DNA of 64,000 nt from positions 682,001-746,000 of the forward strand of contig NZ_WBOF01000002.1 in NCBI RefSeq assembly GCF_009569385.1, written 5' to 3'. The DNA is from Streptomyces kaniharaensis. GTDB lineage: Bacteria > Actinomycetota > Actinomycetes > Streptomycetales > Streptomycetaceae. The position numbers and the translations under genes are program-made. The notes beneath the pieces are model-generated. The model was not told the DNA's origin. It searched no databases and saw nothing but the letters and a program-made list of their open reading frames with translations. Shown here one piece after another: positions 32,955 to 41,479 of the stretch (position 1 is the stretch's first letter; each line of letters starts with the position of its first letter).

Positions 32955-35189
32955 TCAGTCCGTCTCCAGTCGGCGTTCGATTCGGGTGCGGATCGCCACC
33001 GCTCGCGGGTCGTCGTAGTCGGCGAGAAGGCTCAGGGCCTCTGCCCAGTGCCACCGAGCGGCCTCTGGGTCCTCACCGTGCACGGACGTGCCCAGGCCGT
33101 CGAGGGCCAGGGCCTCGTTCCAGGCGTCGCCGAGCTCGTGCTGAACCGTGGCGGCCTGGCGGTGGAAGCTGGCCGCGTCCGCGGGTCTGTCGAGTCGGCG
33201 GTACGTCTCGCCTACGCCGTGCCATGCCAGCGCTTCCCGGCTGCGGTCACCGAGGCGACGATGGAGGACCGCGGCGCGCTGATACGACTCCAGCGCGTCG
33301 GTGAACTGACCGTTGGCCTGCTGGGCGTCGCCGAGAGTGATGAGCCAGAACCCCTCCAGCCGGTGGTCGCGGAGGCCGAGGGCGATGTCCAGCGCGTCGT
33401 GAGCCGACCTCAGTGCCTCCTCCAGTTCGCCTTCTTCGCGCTGGAGGTCGCTCAAGAGGCGCAGGACGTTTCCCTCGCCGCGCTGGTTGTTCAAGGAGCG
33501 GTGTGCCGTCAGTGCCTGGTGGATGGTGGCTGCGGCTTGCGTCATGTGTCCGGCGCGGTAGTGGGCGCTGGCGAGGTTGGAGAGCGTGGTGGCCTGCCAG
33601 TGAGCGGAGCCCTGGAGCTGGAAGGCTGCGATGGCCTGCTCGAAGTACTGTGCGGCGTCGCTCAGTTGCCTGCTGCGGAGGTGGACCAGTCCGAGGAGGT
33701 TGAGGGAATGTGCCTCGTTGAGTCGGTCGTCCAGTTCACGCCAGATCGCCAAGGCCTTTCGGTGGCACTCGAGGCTCTCCGTAAGGGCGTTGATCCGGGT
33801 GTAGCCCATGCCGAGGTCCGTAAGCAGCTGGCCTTCAGCAGGGCGGTCGCCCAGACGGGCCGCCGCGTCCAGGCCGATGTGGCCCACGGCAAGCCAGTCC
33901 GCGCCTGGCGCTGAGGGGGCCTGCGCGTTCCACAGGACGGCGGCCAATTGCCATGCCAGCTGGTCGTATCCTGCGGCGACTGCGGTGCGAACGGCCTGCA
34001 GGAGGTTGGTGCGGTCGCGCTCGGCCCAGTCCACGGCGGCGTTGTAGTCGGGGAAGGCCAGCGGGTGGACACCGTCCGCCGGCGGCGTGAGCGGCAGGTG
34101 GGCTTCGGCGGGGCTGATCCAGTTCTGGGCGGCGTCGGCGGTGTGCAGGTACCAGTCCAGCAGGCGGCGCAGCGCGGCCTGCCGTTCGTTGGGTGGTTCT
34201 TCGTGCTGGGCCTGGTCGGTGGCGTACGCGCGAAGGAGGTCGTGGAACTGGTAGCGGTCTGGTGCGGTCTGTTCGACGAGGTGGGCGCCGACCAGGGAGT
34301 CGAGGAGTTGGCGGGTGCGGCTGGTGGTCAGTTGGGCGAGGGCTGCGGCGGCATGGAGTCCGAACTCGGGGCCGGGGTGCAGGCCCAGGAAGCGGAAGAG
34401 GCGGGCGACCTGGTCGGGCAGGGCCCGGTAGGACCAGGCGAACACCGTGCGGACGGCGTCGGCTTCCTCGTCGTCTCCCACGCTCAGAGCGTCCCACAGG
34501 GCGGACTCGTCCCGTAGGTCGGCGATCAGGTTGTCCAGTCCCATGTGGGGGAAGCTGGCGGCGCGCTCGGCGGCGATGCGCAGGGCGAGTGGCAGTTGGG
34601 CGCAGAGCCGGGCGAGTTCGGTGAGCTTGTCCGGGTCGTCCTGCGATCGGTGGCCGGCGGTGACGGCGCGCAGCAGGGCGACCGCTTCCGGCTCGGGCAG
34701 TGTGCCCAGGGTCAGTCGGCGGGCGCCGTCGCGCACCGCGAGGCCGGACAGGCGGCTGCGGCTGGTGACGACGACCAGGCAGCTGGCGCTGCCGGGTAGC
34801 AGGGGACGGACCTGGCTTACCGTGGCGGCGTTGTCCAGGACCACCAGGATGCGGCGCTCGGCCAGCAGGGAGCGGTAGAGCGCGGCGGCCGCGTCCAGGT
34901 CCTGCGGGACGGACTGGGCGTGGACGCCGAGCGAGGTCAGGAACCGGTGCAGCGCCTCCTGGGCGGTGACCGGCTGCCCCGGGTCGTAGCCGCGCAGGTT
35001 GACGTAGAGCTGCCCGTCCGGGAAGCGCTCCCGGGCTCGGTGTGCCCAGCGCAGTGCGAGCGAGGTCTTGCCGGCGCCGGCGGTGCCGGCGATGACGAAC
35101 ACCGAGACGACGAGTGGGTCCCCGTCCTGGTCGGTCAGGACCGCGTTCAGCTCCTGAAGCTCGTCAACGCGGTTGACGAAGCCGCGCAC
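32955..35189 (-). CDS. NB-ARC ATPase with TPR repeats (744 aa)
   Basis: The N-terminus MRGFVNRVDELQELNAVL leads to the P-loop VIAGTAGAGKTSLALRWAHR, a Walker B region (RRILVVLDNAATVSQVRPLL), and the GLPLA-like LCAQLPLALRIAAERAASFP, all of STAND/NB-ARC type. About ten TPR units follow from residue ~430 (for example DRLNEAHSLNLLGLVHLRSR). Streptomyces has many of these, with signalling, regulatory or defence roles. The only in-frame start is GTG 35189. However, sequence upstream in the same frame (VSGGIHFHGVPDRKSPPTPR) looks like the conserved N-terminus of the family, so the gene may be start-less or frameshifted. Confidence 0.8.
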   Translation of the reverse strand: MRGFVNRVDELQELNAVLTDQDGDPLVVSVFVIAGTAGAGKTSLALRWAHRARERFPDGQLYVNLRGYDPGQPVTAQEALHRFLTSLGVHAQSVPQDLDAAAALYRSLLAERRILVVLDNAATVSQVRPLLPGSASCLVVVTSRSRLSGLAVRDGARRLTLGTLPEPEAVALLRAVTAGHRSQDDPDKLTELARLCAQLPLALRIAAERAASFPHMGLDNLIADLRDESALWDALSVGDDEEADAVRTVFAWSYRALPDQVARLFRFLGLHPGPEFGLHAAAALAQLTTSRTRQLLDSLVGAHLVEQTAPDRYQFHDLLRAYATDQAQHEEPPNERQAALRRLLDWYLHTADAAQNWISPAEAHLPLTPPADGVHPLAFPDYNAAVDWAERDRTNLLQAVRTAVAAGYDQLAWQLAAVLWNAQAPSAPGADWLAVGHIGLDAAARLGDRPAEGQLLTDLGMGYTRINALTESLECHRKALAIWRELDDRLNEAHSLNLLGLVHLRSRQLSDAAQYFEQAIAAFQLQGSAHWQATTLSNLASAHYRAGHMTQAAATIHQALTAHRSLNNQRGEGNVLRLLSDLQREEGELEEALRSAHDALDIALGLRDHRLEGFWLITLGDAQQANGQFTDALESYQRAAVLHRRLGDRSREALAWHGVGETYRRLDRPADAASFHRQAATVQHELGDAWNEALALDGLGTSVHGEDPEAARWHWAEALSLLADYDDPRAVAIRTRIERRLETD

Positions 35190-35358
35190 ATCGGCCGGCA
35201 GCTGGCGCGGGGTCGGGGGGCTCTTTCGGTCGGGAACGCCGTGGAAGTGGATTCCCCCGCTGACGTTCCTCGCCTGGACGACGTCACGCGACGACCCCGA
35301 CAGCTCGTTACGCGAGGTGCCGGGGCCATCCGTGCCCCCACTGTGCTCGTCGATCGCC

Positions 35359-35988
35359 CTACTCCGTCCCTGTGCTCGGCGGGGGAAGATGCGCTACCTC
35401 ACGGTCGAAGTAGGTCCGCACGTCTTCGCCCGCCTCGTAGAGATCCTTGATGTAGTTTTCCCAGCGGTCGACAAGCTCGGGATCGGTGTAGCGGACCGCA
35501 CCGTTCGGAATTCCTGTCTCCGCATACAGGACCTGGTACAGCGTGCGCCCGCCGAGAATGACCACTTCCGGCAACGGGCTGAATTCCTCCGTGCCAGCCA
35601 GCTTCTCGGCGGGGACAATACGGACCCTCTCGCCGCATTCAGCGCGCATCCGCAGCGAATGCAACTCCCACTGCAGATACGCGGTCAGCGGCGTCTCAAT
35701 CACCCGCACACGGTGAAAGAAGGAACGGCGCTCCTCGTCCTCCCGGCCGATGGCGAGCAAGGCGCCGCGCCTGTCCTCCAGAAGCCGCAGCGCCTCCTCC
35801 CAATCCCCCCGACGCAGCGCATCCCGACTCGGGCTGCCCTGCTCCTCGAAGTATTGGAGACGTTCGAGCTTCCAGGAGTCCCTGCCCCGGAGCTGCGCAT
35901 CACGCTCGCGGAAGTCACGCTTGTAGTCCTCTCGGACGAGCCGCTCGCCCCGCTCGGGGCTCAGGTCCGGGGCCCGGCGATCAGGCAT
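35359..35988 (-). CDS. DUF6879-like protein (209 aa)
   Basis: A soluble protein with LERLQYFEEQGSPSRDALRR, FFHRVRVIETPLTAYLQWEL and the C-terminal DPELVDRWENYIKDLYEAGE, the pattern I associate with Streptomyces DUF6879 proteins. I chose ATG 35988, which overlaps the stop of the upstream small gene; a longer frame exists but reads through that gene. The function of the family is unknown. It often accompanies a small upstream partner, as here, and ends 170 bp before the NB-ARC start. Confidence 0.7.
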   Translation of the reverse strand: MPDRRAPDLSPERGERLVREDYKRDFRERDAQLRGRDSWKLERLQYFEEQGSPSRDALRRGDWEEALRLLEDRRGALLAIGREDEERRSFFHRVRVIETPLTAYLQWELHSLRMRAECGERVRIVPAEKLAGTEEFSPLPEVVILGGRTLYQVLYAETGIPNGAVRYTDPELVDRWENYIKDLYEAGEDVRTYFDREVAHLPPPSTGTE

Positions 35989-36250
35989 CCGGGATGTCCA
36001 CCTTCGCCGCGCTGAGCATGGCTCCGGGGATGATGACCAGCCGCTCGTCCGACCCCACGGCGACACCTTCGGGAAGGTGGCCGCGGTAATTATCCGTGAG
36101 ATCCCTGCCAATCACCGCGATATCGCCGTTGTCGAGCCGCCAGATATCCGGACATTCGTCGCGGCCGTCAGAGGAGCCGAGTTCCTTAGCCGACTTTCCC
36201 AGTCGCCGTTCAAACAACGCGGACGGGTCAGCCTCCCACGCGCGGGTCAT
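35981..36250 (-). CDS. Small partner of the DUF6879-like gene (89 aa)
   Basis: ATG 36250 has an excellent GGAGGAGAGT ribosome site. The chain (LFERRLGKSAKELGSSDGRD; CPDIWRLDNGDIAVIGRDLT; RLVIIPGAMLSAAKVDI) resembles short Streptomyces proteins found beside DUF6879. Its end overlaps the next start, so both are co-translated. Confidence 0.7.
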   Translation of the reverse strand: MTRAWEADPSALFERRLGKSAKELGSSDGRDECPDIWRLDNGDIAVIGRDLTDNYRGHLPEGVAVGSDERLVIIPGAMLSAAKVDIPDA

Positions 36251-36450
36251 ACTCTCCTCCGTCTATCTCACGCCTACAACGACTACGCAGTTTACACCTG
36301 ACGCTGAGTCAGGGGAATTGAGTTACAGATCCGCCATCCGCAAATACGCGATCACGAGGCACGTGGGGCCGACCTGTCCGACGGGCAGTCGAACACCTCT
36401 CCGCACGGCATCTGCCACGCCACAGCACCCCATGCACAAAGGGCAGAGCG

Positions 36451-36708
36451 CTACCGAACCGCACCGCCAGCGCTGCAGAGGAACGCTTCAGCCGAGTAAT
36501 CACGCCTATGCACCCCCACTGCACGGATCCATGCGGCTCGCCGAGCTGGGGGCCAGCTCGCGTCCGTGCGGACTACGGCCAGGGCCTCCTCGAAGGGACT
36601 CTCCGTGGTGTCAGCGACGAGCTTCACGATCGGCCTCCCCGCGCATGGTTCCACGCCTGGGGTCACGGTAGGGAGCCGGACCGGCGTGTGACGGCAGATC
36701 AGCCCCAT
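36451..36708 (-). CDS. Doubtful hypothetical protein (85 aa)
   Basis: From ATG 36708 the reading is MGLICRHTPVRLPTVTPGVE to the end. It has a plausible helix (ESPFEEALAVVRTDASWPPA) but no family match, no clear ribosome site and no operon context. It may be a fragment. Nothing else is seen between 36251 and 36857. Confidence 0.3.
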   Translation of the reverse strand: MGLICRHTPVRLPTVTPGVEPCAGRPIVKLVADTTESPFEEALAVVRTDASWPPARRAAWIRAVGVHRRDYSAEAFLCSAGGAVR

Positions 36709-36857
36709 CCGACCGGGACGGAGGTCGCGGATGATCGGGTCCTCCAGGACCCGGCGGGACGCCAGCGGCGGCGGTTGCGGGGCAGGAGTTCGGTCCATTG
36801 GAGCTGCGCGCGTCGGTGCATCCCCGCCTGCGGATCCGGCTGGAGCGGCCGGCCGCG

Positions 36858-37376
36858 TCAGCCGACCGTGCCGAGGGGGATGACCTGGTCAGTGACAGGG
36901 ACCATGCAGCGCTGCTCGCTGCATGCGCCGAAGCTGACTACCGCCTCGGTCGGCCCCGCGTCGGCCCGGCGGACCGGGAGGCTGATGGTGACCGCGCCGT
37001 CCGGGTAGACCGGCAGTTCCACACCGAGGCCCAGGGGACTCACCGTACGCAGCGGACGGTCGGCCCGTGTGGCGCCGTCCGCGGTCAAGCCGCCGCGCAC
37101 CGTCAGCCGGGTCGGCAGGCCGAGCCCGTCGACCCCGCCTGCCGGCAGGTCGACGCTGTACAGGTGGAACCCGGCCTGCTCGGGGGTGAAGGTGGCGTTG
37201 AGCAGCTGCCGCCCGTCTTCCCCAGCCGCAAGCCGGAGGGTGACCGTGACGCCGCCGCCGCTGTAGGTGGCGGCCGCGGCGGCCGTCGGTGCCGGGTTCG
37301 CGGAACAGCCCGCCGCCCCGAGCAGCAGCACGGCGGCCGCCGCCGAGCCAGCGCGCGGCCGCCCGGCCGGACTCAC
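36858..37376 (-). CDS. DsbD-alpha-like secreted lipoprotein (172 aa)
   Basis: GTG 37376 overlaps the stop of the thioredoxin gene. The N-terminus SAAAAVLLLGAAGCSANPAP has a lipobox Cys. The mature domain is beta-rich (AGFHLYSVDLPAGG; VYPDGAVTISLPVRR) and ends VSFGACSEQRCMVPVTDQVI. The Cys pair five residues apart is like the N-terminal domain of DsbD. With the thioredoxin lipoprotein it forms a likely extracytoplasmic thiol-disulfide pair. Confidence 0.7.
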   Translation of the reverse strand: MSPAGRPRAGSAAAAVLLLGAAGCSANPAPTAAAAATYSGGGVTVTLRLAAGEDGRQLLNATFTPEQAGFHLYSVDLPAGGVDGLGLPTRLTVRGGLTADGATRADRPLRTVSPLGLGVELPVYPDGAVTISLPVRRADAGPTEAVVSFGACSEQRCMVPVTDQVIPLGTVG

Positions 37377-37984
37377 TTCTGCGACCAGCGCTTGAGGTAG
37401 GCGGCGACCGTGTCCGCGTTCATGCTGCGGGCATTGGAGAACGCGCCGTCGTTGCTCGCGGTCCGCACGGAGCCGTCCGGGGCGAGCACCACCAGCGCGG
37501 GGATGCCGCTTTGCTGGAGGTCGACGTACTGGGCGGCTAGGTCGAGGTTGTGGTCGAACTTTCCCACGTCCACAGCCACCACTCGGTAGTCGCCCCGCAA
37601 CATCGGGGCGACCTCTGCGGAATGGAACAGCTTGTCGAGCACCTTGCAGTCCGGGCACCAGTTGGCCCCGAAGTCGATCAGCACCGGCCGCTGATCGCCG
37701 GCCGAAAGGGCAAGCGCCGCCTTCAGATCGGCCGCGGCGTCCCGGTTCGGGTCGTACCCGTCCGGCAGCTCCCCGGCCCCGGCCCCAGCACTCGTAGTCG
37801 CCGGGCCCGCGGGCGCGGAACTCACCGGCGCCGGACTCACCGGCGCGGCTGGCGTGGTGCCCGTCCCGGCCGGCGCAGCGGCCGTGGGGGCCGCCCCGCT
37901 CGTGGCGCTGCCGCCCGAGCCGCAGCCGGTGGTGAGTATGACCGCCAGGGCGGCGCTGGCAAGCAGGGCGCGGCGCTGCCGCAT
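37373..37984 (-). CDS. Thioredoxin-domain lipoprotein (203 aa)
   Basis: The signal LLASAALAVILTTGCGSGG ends at a lipobox Cys, followed by a Pro/Ala/Ser linker (to ~residue 75). The thioredoxin-like domain has VLIDFGANWCPDCKVLDKLF with the redox WCPDC motif, then SGIPALVVLAPDGSV with the cis-Pro. It is anchored outside the membrane and probably exchanges disulfides with the protein encoded downstream. Confidence 0.8.
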   Translation of the reverse strand: MRQRRALLASAALAVILTTGCGSGGSATSGAAPTAAAPAGTGTTPAAPVSPAPVSSAPAGPATTSAGAGAGELPDGYDPNRDAAADLKAALALSAGDQRPVLIDFGANWCPDCKVLDKLFHSAEVAPMLRGDYRVVAVDVGKFDHNLDLAAQYVDLQQSGIPALVVLAPDGSVRTASNDGAFSNARSMNADTVAAYLKRWSQK

Positions 37985-38029
37985 GGGTTCCCCTCCCGCA
38001 CGTTGATCGTTGACCCAGGGAGGATAGCG

Positions 38030-38165
38030 GGATCACAGCCCCCGACTTCTCCAGGGCGTGGACGGACTTGTGGGCCGGGCTCCATTTCCGTCCGCCGATG
38101 GGTGCGGCCAAGGAGGCCATCGCCTGCTCGTCGGTGTGCAGGACCAGCGGTGGCGGTAGGACCGA
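38030..38165 (-). pseudogene. Remnant copy B of the short conserved gene
   Basis: PPLVLHTDEQAMASLAAPIG then GRKWSPAHKSVHALEKSG is read on the minus strand. It shares DEQAMASLAAPIGG with copy A at 31330-31495. Upstream sequence is out of frame, so it is a fragment. Confidence 0.5.
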
Positions 38166-38263
38166 CCGGCAATAGGCGCTGGCGAGGTGGCCTGGACAGC
38201 AGTTCGGGCACGGGTCCGCGTGATCATGGAATTCTCTACGCTCAGTGATCACGAAGGACGGCC

Positions 38264-38745
38264 GTGCCCGCGCTGCCATCTTGCCTGCTCGAACCCCTCT
38301 GGGACCAGTTCGCCGCACTCCTGCCCACCCGGCCGGAGTTCGCTGTGAGCCACCCGCTGGGCTGCCATCGCCGCCGGATTCCCGACCGAACCGTTTTCGA
38401 GCATGCGGTGCTCGCGCTGGTCCACGGCTTCGGCTACGAACGGATCTCTACGCCCGGATGATCGGCCTCGACCTGGGCGAGATCTCGGTGGACGGCTGCA
38501 TCACCAAGGCCCCGTCCGGCGGGGAGAAGGCCGGCCGTTCGCCGGTCGACCGGGGCAAAGGCCTGAAGCGCTCCGCTGCCTGTGACGCCCGCGGTGCCCG
38601 ATCGGGATCGTCTCCGATGGGGCCAACCGGCATGACTCACCGCTTCTCGGGCCAACCCTGGACGCCGCGAAGAAGCAGGTCGGGCCGCTGCCGGAAACCG
38701 TCAACGTCAACCTCGACCGGGGCTAAGACAGCAACAAGAGCTCCC
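38264..38745 (+). pseudogene. 5' half of an IS5-type transposase, split
   Basis: From GTG 38264, CLLEPLWDQFAALLPTRPEF and DRTVFEHAVLALVHGFGYER are typical of the transposase N-terminus. After a shift near 38450 the DDE core continues as LYARMIGLDLGEISVDGCIT, then PETVNVNLDRG. A TAA then replaces the Tyr codon of the expected GYDSNK. The 3' half is found at 40065-40262. Confidence 0.7.
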
Positions 38746-38824
38746 GAGCTTCGTCGAACACCGTTTCTCCCCAAGGTGATTCGACTACCCTTGCGAGTCC
38801 AAGATCGAACGACAGGGGGCACCC

Positions 38825-39190
38825 ATGCCGTACGAGGCCGGCACGAGGGTCACGCTGACCAGGGATGCGCAGGTCACCGCAGGTGACACCGCGACCAGGG
38901 GCGGCGTCCCCGGTCCGCTGTTCCTCGCCGAGGGCCTGGCGGGAACGGTCATGGGCTCGACCACGGAAGCCGGCCGCGCGGGCCAGGACTACCTCGCGAG
39001 CTTCGATCAGCAAATTCGCGGCCATCGGTTCGACGCGTTCGCGGCGAGCCTGATCGATGACCTCCGCCAGAACGTCGCCCGGGTGGGAGCGGTCAACGCC
39101 GGAGCGGGCGCTCGGACGACCTACCGGGTGCGCTTCGACAACGGGTTCGTCCTTGACGGTCTTGAAGAAGGCTGGCTGGCCCGAGCCTGA
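38825..39190 (+). CDS. Hypothetical protein, cargo gene 1 (121 aa)
   Basis: A soluble protein beginning MPYEAGTRVTLTRDAQVTAG, with a short conserved-looking end (YRVRFDNGFVLDGLEEGWLA). The N- and C-terminal strands around a helical middle suggest a small beta-barrel type fold. No family is recognised. It lies between the two halves of an IS5-like gene and 34 bp upstream of a second cargo gene. Confidence 0.6.
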   Translation: MPYEAGTRVTLTRDAQVTAGDTATRGGVPGPLFLAEGLAGTVMGSTTEAGRAGQDYLASFDQQIRGHRFDAFAASLIDDLRQNVARVGAVNAGAGARTTYRVRFDNGFVLDGLEEGWLARA

Positions 39191-39224
39191 GCACCTGCCA
39201 CCCTCACCACCACCGAGGAGATCC

Positions 39225-40004
39225 ATGGCCGACACCGTCACGTCACTGACCGCCCGCGTGCACGATCTTCAGGTGGCGGTCATGACCCATGGCCTCACCC
39301 CGCGGGGCGTCGACGTCGTCGCCGGCCTCCACGACATCGTCGTGCGCGCCTCGGCGCTCGGCCCCGACGGCAGGTGGCTCGTCGCGTCGGGGCACTCGGG
39401 CCTCGGCGGTCTGGCCATCGCACAGGGGCAGGTGGATCAGGGCCTCCTCCACTTCGACGCCGCCGTGGCGAACGGGTTCAACGACTGCGTGGCGTTCCAC
39501 ATGCCGCTCGTGCGCCCGCTGCACCCCGACCCCCGGTTCCGGGCCCTGTACGAGCGGATGCGCGTCACCCCGGCCGACCTCGACGAGTTCCTCTGGCTGC
39601 ACCGGGAGATACAGATCATGGCGAGGGAGGCCCAGCAGGCGACCGTCGACAACATCGGCCGCCTCGACACCGGGGTCTCGCTGCTCCCGCAGGCCCCCAT
39701 GCCGACCCGTGAGCCGAACACCCCCGGCGTGCTGATCACCCGCCTCGACCTCGCCGCCACGCAGACCGCACTGCGACAGGCCGCCGTGAAGGCGGACTTC
39801 CAGCGCAGCGCCGGCAACGTCAGCCTCAGCCTCATCGACGACTCGTGGGACTACACCCGTGCCAGGCACGACGCCTGGCACGCCGACGATCTGGACACCC
39901 GACGCGAACAGGCCGCCGCAGCCCGGGCCTTCGTCGAACGCCCGGGCATCGGCACCATGCTGATCCCCTGCCCACCGCTGGGCTCGATCGTCTACCCGTC
40001 CTGA
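39225..40004 (+). CDS. Hypothetical protein, cargo gene 2 (259 aa)
   Basis: ATG 39225 has CGAGGAGAT upstream. The protein is soluble, with a TPR-like stretch (GLAIAQGQVDQGLLHFDAAV; PLHPDPRFRALYERMRVTPA). Its second half lacks a recognised motif (SLSLIDDSWDYTRARHDAWH). No signal peptide or membrane helix. It shares the split IS5 context with the preceding gene, so both may have arrived together. Confidence 0.6.
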   Translation: MADTVTSLTARVHDLQVAVMTHGLTPRGVDVVAGLHDIVVRASALGPDGRWLVASGHSGLGGLAIAQGQVDQGLLHFDAAVANGFNDCVAFHMPLVRPLHPDPRFRALYERMRVTPADLDEFLWLHREIQIMAREAQQATVDNIGRLDTGVSLLPQAPMPTREPNTPGVLITRLDLAATQTALRQAAVKADFQRSAGNVSLSLIDDSWDYTRARHDAWHADDLDTRREQAAAARAFVERPGIGTMLIPCPPLGSIVYPS

Positions 40005-40064
40005 CGAGGGACAAGCGCACGCGCAGGAAGTCGACCCCGCCGACGTCCTGCGCCGGGCGTACAG

Positions 40065-40262
40065 CAGCTTTGGCCAGCCGAGCGCACGCACTCGTGGATG
40101 AACGACGACGGCAAGCTTCGACGGTGCACCGAGAGAAACGGCAAGGTCGTGGACTTCTACCTCTACCTGGCCGCCGTTCTCGTCACGCTCCGCATGCTGA
40201 TCCGCCAAGCACGGAGCCGCTACCGCTGGGACGGCCGACCCACCACCCCACGCCTCAAGTGA
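40065..40262 (+). pseudogene. 3' half of the split IS5-type transposase
   Basis: ERTHSWMNDDGKLRRCTERN followed by DFYLYLAAVLVTLRMLIRQA and RYRWDGRPTT is the C-terminal region that would follow the 38264-38745 half, in the same orientation. The ~1.3 kb between them holds two unrelated genes. Confidence 0.7.
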
Positions 40263-40290
40263 TCCATTTGCCGGTCGGTCTAAGTGGCGA

Positions 40291-40440
40291 TCACCTCGGC
40301 GCAACGCCGAGGTCACCGATCGGAGACGGGGCGAGAGCGGCGGTCAGCGCCTGCTCGAAGACCTCGCGATCGCCGGGCAAGCCGTAACGGGACAGCGCGG
40401 TGCGCAGCTCGTCCAGGGTCGCGGGCCTTGGCGTCCAAGG
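40291..40440 (-). pseudogene. Remnant copy C of the short conserved gene
   Basis: TLDELRTALSRYGLPGDREV then FEQALTAALAPSPIGDLG is read on the minus strand before a TGA at 40293-40291. It supplies the N-terminal part of the gene whose middle is copy A (shared QALTAAL..SPIG). Confidence 0.5.
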
Positions 40441-40497
40441 CTTTGAACAGCTCTTCTGTTGGGAGGTCGCTGCGTTGGTGCGGTGTCAGCCACTTGA

Positions 40498-40544
40498 CAG
40501 CGGCATATCGTTTTTCGATAGCATCGAAAAACGATATGCCGCTG
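40498..40544. promoter_or_regulatory. Perfect 22-bp palindromic operator over the DUF2975 promoter
   Basis: Arms 40498-40519 and 40523-40544 are exact complements around a 3-nt spacer, with cores ATATCGTTTTTCGAT and its complement. A TTGACA (-35) at 40494-40499 and a GATAGC (-10, 17-bp spacing) at 40517-40522 fall on the palindrome. The downstream HTH protein is the obvious candidate to bind it. Confidence 0.75.
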
Positions 40545-40558
40545 AATGGGTGGGGAAC

Positions 40559-41167
40559 ATGAGCAACACGACTTGGTGGACGCGGCTGGCCGACCGCGTC
40601 CTTGAGCTGGTTTTGGTGCTGGCCGCGCTGGGCGTGGGGCTCTTTCGGGTCCTTCTCCCGATCCTGGGGGTGAACGGCCCGCTGTCGCCCGGCTACTCGC
40701 GCGAGGTGCGCGTCGACGACGCCGTACGACTGCCCGTCACCGCGGTATCCGAAGCCGTGACGCTCCGCGGCTCCGGTCACGCCGAGCTGGCCTTCGCCGA
40801 CCCGAGCCTCGGGCAGCGCCTGCTCCTCGCCCTTCCCGGGCTCGTGGGCGGCCTGCTGCTGGTCGTGGTCCTCGCGGCCCTCCTGCGGATGGCCCGCACC
40901 TTCCGGGACGGCGACTTCTTCGCGCCCCAGAACACGCGACGCCTCACCGTCATCGCCGCCGCCCTCATGCTCATGGGCTTCCTCGTGCCATTGCTGGACA
41001 TGATGACGACGAACCTGCTCGCGCACGGGCTGCCGGCGACGACGGCGATCACACCCGCCAAGAACTACGCGGTCCAGCCCATGTTCCTGGCGGTCCTCGT
41101 CGGCGCGGCGGCTGCGGCGTTCCGCGCGGGCACCCGCATGCGCGCGGACACCGAAGGGCTGGTCTGA
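40559..41167 (+). CDS. DUF2975 membrane protein (202 aa)
   Basis: Four predicted membrane helices: LELVLVLAALGVGLFRVLLP, LALPGLVGGLLLVVVLAALL, LTVIAAALMLMGFLVPLLDM and a last near residues 170-190. Between helices 1 and 2 is an extracytoplasmic domain. The layout and the following XRE gene are those of DUF2975 loci. The stop overlaps the HTH start as CTGATG. The role is unknown; regulation by the palindromic operator upstream is likely. Confidence 0.75.
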   Translation: MSNTTWWTRLADRVLELVLVLAALGVGLFRVLLPILGVNGPLSPGYSREVRVDDAVRLPVTAVSEAVTLRGSGHAELAFADPSLGQRLLLALPGLVGGLLLVVVLAALLRMARTFRDGDFFAPQNTRRLTVIAAALMLMGFLVPLLDMMTTNLLAHGLPATTAITPAKNYAVQPMFLAVLVGAAAAAFRAGTRMRADTEGLV

Positions 41168-41388
41168 TGCCTCCGGAGGAGCCGCATCAGATCGAGTGCC
41201 ACTTGGACCGCCTGCTGGACGAGCGCGGCATGACGCTCGCCGAACTGGCCGAACGGGTCGGCGTCACCGTCGTCAACCTCTCGATCCTGAAGAACAACCG
41301 GGCCAAGGCGATCCGCTTCAGCACCCTTAGCGCCATCTGCCGCGAACTGAACTGCCAGCCCGGAGACCTGCTCTCCTCTAACCGGTGA
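41167..41388 (+). CDS. YozG-like XRE/Cro-CI DNA-binding protein (73 aa)
   Basis: The entire protein is one helix-turn-helix domain: MTLAELAERVGVTVVNLSIL with KNNRAKAIRFSTLSAICREL, ending NCQPGDLLSSN. This is the YozG type found with DUF2975 genes. It overlaps the DUF2975 stop and is likely to repress the pair through the 22-bp palindrome. Confidence 0.85.
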   Translation: MPPEEPHQIECHLDRLLDERGMTLAELAERVGVTVVNLSILKNNRAKAIRFSTLSAICRELNCQPGDLLSSNR

Positions 41389-41479
41389 ACCACAGCCCAC
41401 ACCTCCCATCGCCCCCAGCACGCGAGCCGGATGGCAGCCAGGAGCGCGGCTACCGGGGCCGGGAGATGGCGCGCAACTA

